Part shown: positions 58,823 through 64,000 of the stretch, one piece after another
How the letters are laid out: every line of letters starts with the position of its first letter
How positions within the stretch are numbered: position 1 is the first letter of the stretch
NCBI RefSeq assembly: GCF_000177195.2
Contig: NC_015953.1
Location: forward strand, 5,952,001-6,016,000
DNA from: Streptomyces sp. SirexAA-E
GTDB taxonomy: Bacteria > Actinomycetota > Actinomycetes > Streptomycetales > Streptomycetaceae
Direction of reading: 5' to 3'
Length of the DNA: 64,000 nucleotides
Position numbers and translations under genes: made by a program
Notes under the pieces: generated by a model
Seen by the model: the letters and a program-made list of their open reading frames with translations, nothing else
The model's database searches: none
What the model was told of the DNA's origin: nothing

Positions 58823-60582
58823 TCACTCGTCGGCCAGCACCACGCAGGACTCCGGCGGCATACGCAGCACACCGTCCGCGCCCGGAGCCTCGACCGGCGT
58901 CCAGGCGGCCAGCACCCGCCCCCGCCCGTGCGGTGCCGCCCCAGGCCCAGCGGGATGGCGGCCGGCGCGTCGGCCAGGTTGACCGCGACCCGCAGATCCC
59001 CCCGGCGGTAGGCGATCCAGCGCGCCTCCTCGTCGTACGCCGTCCGGACCGCGGCCAGGTCCGGGTCGGACAGGTCGGGCATGGCGTGGCGCAGCGCGAT
59101 CAGCTCGCGGTACCAGGCCCGCATCCGGGCGTGCGGTTCACGCTCGGGCTCGCTCCAGTCGAGGCACGAGCGGGCCCGGGTGCCCGGGTCCTGCGGATCG
59201 GGGACGTCCTCGGCCGCCCACCCGTGCTCGGCGAACTCCCGCCTCCTGCCCTCGCGTACGGCACGTGCGAGCGCCGGATCGGTGTGATCGGTGAAGAACT
59301 GCCACGGGGTGCGGGCGCCCCACTCCTCGCCCATGAAGAGCATCGGGGTGAACGGCCCCGTGAGCACCAGGGCCGCCGCGCACGCCTGGAGTCCGGGGGA
59401 GAGGGACGAGGAGAGCCGGTCGCCGAGCGCGCGGTTGCCGATCTGGTCGTGCGTCTGGGAGTAGCCGACGAAACGGTGGGCGGGAGCACGGGTGATGTCG
59501 ACGGGCCGGCCGTGGGTGCGGCCCCGGAAGCTGGAGTACGTGCCGTTGTGGAAGAACGCGGCGGTCACCGTCTTGGCGATCGCGGCCAGCGGGGCTGCGG
59601 CGAAGTCGGCGTAGTAGCCCTGGGACTCGCCGGTCAGCGCGCTGTGCAGGGCGTGGTGGAAGTCGTCGTTCCACTGGGCGTGCAGGCCGAGTCCGCCCTC
59701 GGGCCTCGGTGCCGTCGTCCGAGGGTCGCACAGGTCGGACTCGGCGATCAGCGGCAGCGGACGGCCCACCTCCGCCGCGAGCGCGTCGACCGCCGCGGAC
59801 AACTCCTCCAGGAAGGTCAGCGCCCGGCCGTCCGCCAGCGCGTGCACGGCGTCCAGCCGCAGCCCGTCGAGCCGGTAGTCCCGCAGCCAGGCCAGCGCAC
59901 TGCCCAGCAGGTACGCGCGAACCTCGTCCGAGCCCGGGGCGTCGAGGTTGACGGCCGAGCCCCACGGCGTGTGGTGGGTGTCGGTGAAGTACGGGCCGAA
60001 GGCCGGGAGGTGGTTGCCGGACGGGCCCAGGTGGTTGTGCACCACGTCCAGCACGACGGCCAGACCCAGACCGTGCGCCGCGTCCACGAAGCGCTTCAGG
60101 CCCTCCGGCCCGCCGTACGGCTCGTGCACCGCCCACAGCGACACGCCCTCGTAGCCCCACCCGTGCGTGCCCGGGAAGGGGCAGACCGGCATCAGCGACA
60201 CATGGGTGATGCCGAGGTCCACCAGGTGCCCGAGCCGTTCGGCGGCCGCGTCGAAGGTGCCGGCCTCGGTGAACGTCCCGATGTGCAGCTCGTACAGGAC
60301 GGCGCCCGGCAGCCCGCGTCCGGACCACTCGCCGCGCCAGTCGTACGCCTCCTGGTCGACCACCGCGCTCTCGCCGTCGGGCCCGTCCGGCTGGCGGCGG
60401 GAGCGCGGATCGGGCAGGACGGGGCCGTCGTCGAGGACGAAGCCGTAGCGGTCGCCGTCCACCGCCTCGGCCTCGGCCGTCCACCAGCCCGCACGCAGCG
60501 GATCGCGCTCCATCGGCCGCCGCCCGTCGGCCGTCGCCAGCAGGACCGACGCGGCCTGAGGGGCCCACACCTCGAACTGCAT
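58823..60582 (-). CDS. treZ: Malto-oligosyltrehalose trehalohydrolase, with apparent single-base frameshift
   Basis: Releases trehalose from the maltooligosyltrehalose made by TreY. GH13 motifs are LGLAVVLDVVHNHLGPSGNH, DGLRLDAVHALAD (nucleophile Asp), LIAESDLCDPR (acid/base Glu) and YSQTHDQIGNRALGD. The ATG at 60580-60582 has GAGGAG seven bases upstream and gives the usual start MQFEVWAP. Near 58939-58942 (a CCCC run on the + strand) the frame breaks: upstream ends AAIPLGLG, and one base over continues APHGRGRVLAAWTPVEAP and MPPESCVVLADE with a stop at 58823-58825. Adding one G at the run gives a 586-residue intact protein. As sequenced, the product is altered after about residue 545 and ends at 58765. 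Confidence 0.9.
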
Positions 60583-60799
60583 CCACCACTCCTCGTCCAC
60601 GAACCGACAGGCCCGCCCCGGGCCCCATGATCGGCGGAATGCGCACGCACGGCCCCCGGGACACTGGAGCGAGTCCGTATCTGGCGATTAAGGTCTGGTC
60701 CTGATCATTGCCCTACCGGCTTGTGCTCATACGTGGCGGACACGGGCAGGAATACCCGGAACGAGTACCAGGTCCCTCTGACGGCTGCTGGAGGCCGAG

Positions 60800-62146
60800 A
60801 TGACCGTGCCGACCTTTCCCCCCGGTTTCCTCTGGGGAGCGTCCGCCTCCGCCTTCCAGACCGAAGGCGCCCACGACGCCGACGGCAAGGGCCTCTCCGG
60901 CTGGGACGCCTTCGCCGCGCAGGGCCGGATCAAGGACGGCACCGACACCACCCGGGGCACCGGCTTCCACGAGCACTACCGGGAGGACGTCGCCCTGCTC
61001 GCCGGACTCGGCGCGGACGCCTTCCGCTTCTCCGTCAGCTGGCCCCGGGTCGTCCCCGCAGGCAGCGGCGCGCTCAACCCCGCGGGCCTGGACTTCTACG
61101 ACCGGCTCGTCGACGAACTCTGCGCCCACGGCATCACCCCCGCCCCGACGCTCTACCACTGGGACACCCCGCTCGCACTCGACGAGGAGGGCGGCTGGCT
61201 CAACCGGGACACCGCCTACCGCTTCGCCGAGTACGCGGGCATCGTCGCCGAACGCCTCGCCGACCGCGTCCCCATGTGGATCACCATCAACGAACCGGCC
61301 GAGGTCACCCTGCTGGGATACGCGCTGGGCGAGCACGCCCCCGGCCGCACCCTGCTCTTCGACGCGCTGCCCGCCGCCCACCACCAACTGCTCGCCCACG
61401 GCCTCGCCGTACGGGCGCTGCGCGCGGCCGGCGCCGGGAACATCGGCGTCGCCCTGTCCCACACCCCCGTCTGGACGGCCGGCGAATCGGACGAGGACCG
61501 CATGGGCGCGGAGCTCTACGACACCCTCACCAACTGGCTGTTCGCCGACCCCGTGCTCACCGGCCGCTACCCCGACGAGGGCTTCGCCGCGCTCATGCCG
61601 GGCCCCTTCGAGGACGACCTCGAGGTGATCTCCACCCCGCTCGACTGGTACGGGGTCAACTACTACAACCCCACCCTCGTCGGCGCCCCGAAGCCGGAGG
61701 CCCTGGACTCCTTCTCCGGCTACAGCGTGCCGGAAGGACTCCCGTTCGGGATCCGCGCCATAGAGGGGTACGAGACCACCGACTTCGGCTGGCCCGTCGT
61801 CCCCGAAGGGCTCGCCGAGACGCTCGGGCAGCTCCGCGACCGCTTCGGCGACCGGCTGCCACCCGTGTACATCACCGAGAACGGCTGCGCCGTCGACGAA
61901 CCCGTCGCCGACGGCCGCCGCATCGCCTACCTGGAAGGACACCTGGAGGCACTGCGGACGGCCATCGACGCGGGCATCGACGTACGCGGCTACTTCACCT
62001 GGTCACTCACCGACAACGTGGAGTGGACCGAGGGCGCCGCCAAGCGCTTCGGGCTCGTCCACATCGACTACGAGACGCTCCGGCGCACTCCCAAAGAGTC
62101 CTACGCCTGGTACCGCGACGTGATCCGGGCCCAGCACGCCGGCTGA
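60800..62146 (+). CDS. Beta-glucosidase, glycoside hydrolase family 1
   Basis: A 448-residue retaining beta-glucosidase. Signature start: PPGFLWGASASAFQTEGAHD; acid/base Glu in WITINEPAEVTLLGYALGEH; nucleophile Glu in VYITENGCAVDEPV; substrate Trp-rich end VRGYFTWSLTDNVEWTEGAA. No signal peptide, so it acts on imported cellobiose or aryl-glucosides in the cytoplasm. The ATG at 60800 lies 218 bases from divergent treZ; 60583-60799 is a shared regulatory region with no gene. No sugar transporter or LacI regulator is adjacent. Confidence 0.95.
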   Translation: MTVPTFPPGFLWGASASAFQTEGAHDADGKGLSGWDAFAAQGRIKDGTDTTRGTGFHEHYREDVALLAGLGADAFRFSVSWPRVVPAGSGALNPAGLDFYDRLVDELCAHGITPAPTLYHWDTPLALDEEGGWLNRDTAYRFAEYAGIVAERLADRVPMWITINEPAEVTLLGYALGEHAPGRTLLFDALPAAHHQLLAHGLAVRALRAAGAGNIGVALSHTPVWTAGESDEDRMGAELYDTLTNWLFADPVLTGRYPDEGFAALMPGPFEDDLEVISTPLDWYGVNYYNPTLVGAPKPEALDSFSGYSVPEGLPFGIRAIEGYETTDFGWPVVPEGLAETLGQLRDRFGDRLPPVYITENGCAVDEPVADGRRIAYLEGHLEALRTAIDAGIDVRGYFTWSLTDNVEWTEGAAKRFGLVHIDYETLRRTPKESYAWYRDVIRAQHAG

Positions 62147-62153
62147 CACCGCG

Positions 62154-62570
62154 TCACATCAGATGGACGCGCTCCTCCACGATGCGGTGCCCGGCCCGGG
62201 CGAACGCGGTGGCCATCGGCACGTTGCCCAGGTCGGTCGCGGCGGACGCCAGGTCCGCCTGGCCGTGGGCGTCCAGGGCCCCCTCCGTCACCGGAGCCGT
62301 CAGGGCGACCAGGTCCTCCCGGTCCTCGACCTGACGGGAGATCAGGCGACCGCTGCCCTGGGGGACGGGCGTACCCGCCCGCCAATCCGGGCGCCGCTCC
62401 ACCGGGATCCGGGCACCGCTCGCCTCCATGACCCGCAGCCGGGCCTCGACCACCTCACGGGCGGCGGGGTCCTCGCGCCGGCCGGGCGGGACGAACCGGC
62501 CGTACTCGGGCCGGGGCGCACCGGCGGGTGTCACCGCGGCCGGAGGCCAGGTCGGGTGAGGAGGGGTCAC
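62154..62570 (-). CDS. Hypothetical protein, Pro-rich N-terminus
   Basis: A 138-residue soluble protein I do not recognise. N-terminal Pro/Ala-rich stretch (PPAAVTPAGAPRPEYGRFVP), then a helical middle (AAREVVEARLRVMEASGARI) and an Asp/Glu-rich C-terminal domain (VEDREDLVALTAPVTEGALD and RAGHRIVEERVHLM). The GTG start (62568-62570) has GGAG upstream. Convergent with the GH1 gene at eight bases. No cysteines, no membrane segment. Confidence 0.6.
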   Translation of the reverse strand: MTPPHPTWPPAAVTPAGAPRPEYGRFVPPGRREDPAAREVVEARLRVMEASGARIPVERRPDWRAGTPVPQGSGRLISRQVEDREDLVALTAPVTEGALDAHGQADLASAATDLGNVPMATAFARAGHRIVEERVHLM

Positions 62571-62744
62571 AGACGCTCCGGAACGCGGTTCACCGGCGCG
62601 GGTCGGCGACGGCGGGCGTGACAGTAGCGACCCGGCGGCCCCGCCGTCGGGCGATCACCGCCCCCTGGGCCGCTGGTGCCCTGGTCAGGAGGGCGAGAAG
62701 CGTTGTTCTTCTGGACACCTCAGCCCTGTCGGCCCGACAATCGC

Positions 62745-63314
62745 ATGGTGACGTCATCCTTCGAGCACTCCACGTACCCCGCGCGGCTGTCCGACGCCCA
62801 GCGCGACCGTGCGCTCGACGCACTCAGGGACGGCGTGGCCCAGGGCAAGCTCTCCCAGGACACCTTCCTGCGTCGGATGGAACTCGCGCTCACCGCCCGG
62901 CGCTCCGAGGACCTCGCGGTGCTCACCGCAGACCTGGACACCGGCGGGCGATGGGCGTCCGGTCTCTTCCGCGTGGTCGGCGGGGTGTCCGCGTTCCCGG
63001 CGCGGCTGCGCAGGGCCTGGCAGTCCGAGCGGCTGCCCAGACTCCTGCTGCCGGTGCCCGGCCCGCATCCGCTGCACATCGGCCGCGACCCCGGCAACGG
63101 ACTGCGGCTCAGCCACGAGACGGTATCGCGCCGGCACGCCGAGCTGATCGCCCACGGCAGCCGGTGGATCCTGCGCGACCTCGGCTCCACCAACGGCACC
63201 TGCGTCAACGGCCAGCGGGTCATCGGCTCCGTCCCGGTGCGCGAGGGAGACCAGGTCAGCTTCGGCCGCATGACCTTCCTGCTCTCCGCACCCGTGCAGG
63301 GCCCGCCGCTCTGA
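62745..63314 (+). CDS. DUF1707-FHA domain protein
   Basis: A 189-residue soluble protein. Residues 12-60 are a DUF1707 (SHOCT-like) module: LSDAQRDRALDALRDGVAQG and LSQDTFLRRMELALTARRSE. Residues 100-185 form an FHA phosphothreonine-binding domain: HIGRDPGNGLRLSHETVSRR with the conserved Arg/Ser/His set, then RDLGSTNGTCVNGQRV. FHA domains read out Ser/Thr kinase signals; a kinase partner is not adjacent but two are encoded in this window. The start ATG 62745 has no clear SD. An alternative is the next codon (GTG 62748). Confidence 0.87.
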   Translation: MVTSSFEHSTYPARLSDAQRDRALDALRDGVAQGKLSQDTFLRRMELALTARRSEDLAVLTADLDTGGRWASGLFRVVGGVSAFPARLRRAWQSERLPRLLLPVPGPHPLHIGRDPGNGLRLSHETVSRRHAELIAHGSRWILRDLGSTNGTCVNGQRVIGSVPVREGDQVSFGRMTFLLSAPVQGPPL

Positions 63315-63335
63315 CCGGGCCCCGGGACATACGCC

Positions 63336-64000
63336 TCACACCCTGACGAGCAGCGCCACCGGCCGGTCCGCGAACAGCTCCGCCACGGCGGCCTCGGGGC
63401 CGGTGAACTCCCGCCCCGGTGCGAGCAGGTCGCGCCACGGGCCCGCGTCGGGCAGCGTCAGCGCCGTGTCGCGCCAGCCGCCCTCCTCCGCGAGCCGCAG
63501 TGACAGCCGCGTCACCGCCGTGACCACCTCACCGGACCGGCAGAACGCCAGGCAGTGGGCGGCCGCCGGGCCCCGCGCGGCGAGCGGGGCGTAGGTTCCC
63601 GACCCGTCGAAGAGCTCCGGGCGCTCCCGGCGCAGCCGCAGGGCCGCCGCGGTGACCTCCGCCTTGGCGTCCTGGCCCTCGGGCGGTTCGGCGAACGGGC
63701 GCCGGTTGTCCGGGTCGACCAGGGCGATGTACTCACGCTCCGTCCCCTGGTACAGATCGGGCACCCCCGGCATCGTCAGGTGCACCAGCGCCGCCCCCAG
63801 CACATTGGCCCGCACGGAGGGCTCCAGGGCCGCCGAGAACCGGGTCAGCGCCGAGCGGGCCTCGCCCGAGTCGCTGCCCGGACCCGCCGCCACGAAGTCG
63901 GTCACCGCACGCTCGTACGCCGGGTCCGGTTCCGTCCAGCTGGTGAACAGGCCCGCCTCCCGGACCGCCTTCAGCAGCGCCGGCTCCAGCCGGCCGGCCG
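63336..64000 (-). CDS. treY: Malto-oligosyltrehalose synthase, C-terminal part
   Basis: The last 221 residues of TreY, which turns the reducing end of a malto-oligosaccharide into a trehalose cap for TreZ. Diagnostic segments are LLKAVREAGLFTSWTEPDPA, LTMPGVPDLYQGTEREYIAL, LVDPDNRRPFAEP and the closing GPEAAVAELFADRPVALLVR. The N-terminal catalytic barrel is off the window. It is on the same strand as treZ but separated by a GH1 gene, a hypothetical gene and an FHA gene. No frame defect is visible in the part present. Confidence 0.93.
   Translation of the reverse strand, partial: AGRLEPALLKAVREAGLFTSWTEPDPAYERAVTDFVAAGPGSDSGEARSALTRFSAALEPSVRANVLGAALVHLTMPGVPDLYQGTEREYIALVDPDNRRPFAEPPEGQDAKAEVTAAALRLRRERPELFDGSGTYAPLAARGPAAAHCLAFCRSGEVVTAVTRLSLRLAEEGGWRDTALTLPDAGPWRDLLAPGREFTGPEAAVAELFADRPVALLVRV

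Noticed and set aside
1..64000. tRNA, rRNA, riboswitch, integrase, transposase or phage genes
   Set aside because: None were recognised by eye; short RNA genes cannot be ruled out without a covariance-model scan.

Overview
The window is high-GC, densely packed, short-intergenic DNA with frequent GTG starts, 1-14 base gene overlaps, twin-arginine and lipobox signals, actinobacterial haem genes (hemY/hemQ) and treY/treZ. It looks like chromosomal DNA of a Streptomyces or a very close relative. I saw no rRNA, tRNA, CRISPR array, transposase, integrase or phage gene.

Layout: 1-3.9 kb holds an FAD-dependent disulfide reductase (cut by the edge), a DUF4349 lipoprotein and the haem genes hemY and hemQ. 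4.1-7.4 kb (minus) encodes an MNIO/DUF692 enzyme with a fused C-terminal domain, translationally coupled to a TIGR04222 membrane protein that ends in a Gly/Ser/Cys repeat tail, plus a tail-less paralogue. 8-11.2 kb holds a GH43-like secreted protein, a Pth2-type hydrolase, an AIM24 protein, a decayed ABC-transporter relic and a small zinc ribbon. 11.3-19.5 kb is a minus-strand run: a polysaccharide deacetylase lipoprotein, a PhoX-like phosphatase, an OmpR-type two-component system and a VTC-DUF4956-CotH operon. 19.7-24.8 kb is a five-gene plus-strand operon (acyl carrier protein, diiron acyl-ACP desaturase-like protein, ketosynthase, thioesterase, exporter) that looks like a compact fatty-acyl natural-product cluster.

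24.8-38.7 kb is mostly conserved housekeeping and regulation: OsmC, ZapE, a RibD-like reductase, a small conserved protein, murC, msrB, a GAP1-type GTPase-associated protein, an alpha/beta hydrolase, a DeoR regulator divergent from an MFS transporter, and a MarR/DHA2-MFS pair facing a second MarR. 38.9-47.4 kb has a lipoprotein, two tandem receptor Ser/Thr kinases with periplasmic-binding-protein ectodomains, the threonine catabolic pair tdh-kbl and a LysR regulator. 47.5-55.2 kb has a MacB/FtsX-type ABC transporter divergent from a NarL-type two-component system, and an MFS/LysR divergent pair. 55.2-64 kb has a VOC protein, a P-loop kinase, an Xaa-Pro peptidase, a MarR regulator, treZ (with an apparent single-base frameshift), a GH1 beta-glucosidase, a DUF1707-FHA protein and the C-terminal end of treY.

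Three short non-annotated stretches read as decayed genes: an ABC transporter near 10.9 kb, an ECF sigma factor C-terminus near 55.3 kb and a hemerythrin-like domain near 57.95 kb. The most novel-looking systems are the MNIO/Cys-tail pair, the ACP-desaturase-ketosynthase-thioesterase-exporter operon, and the VTC-DUF4956-CotH operon beside a two-component system and a PhoX phosphatase. Family names are from motif recognition only; no searches were run.
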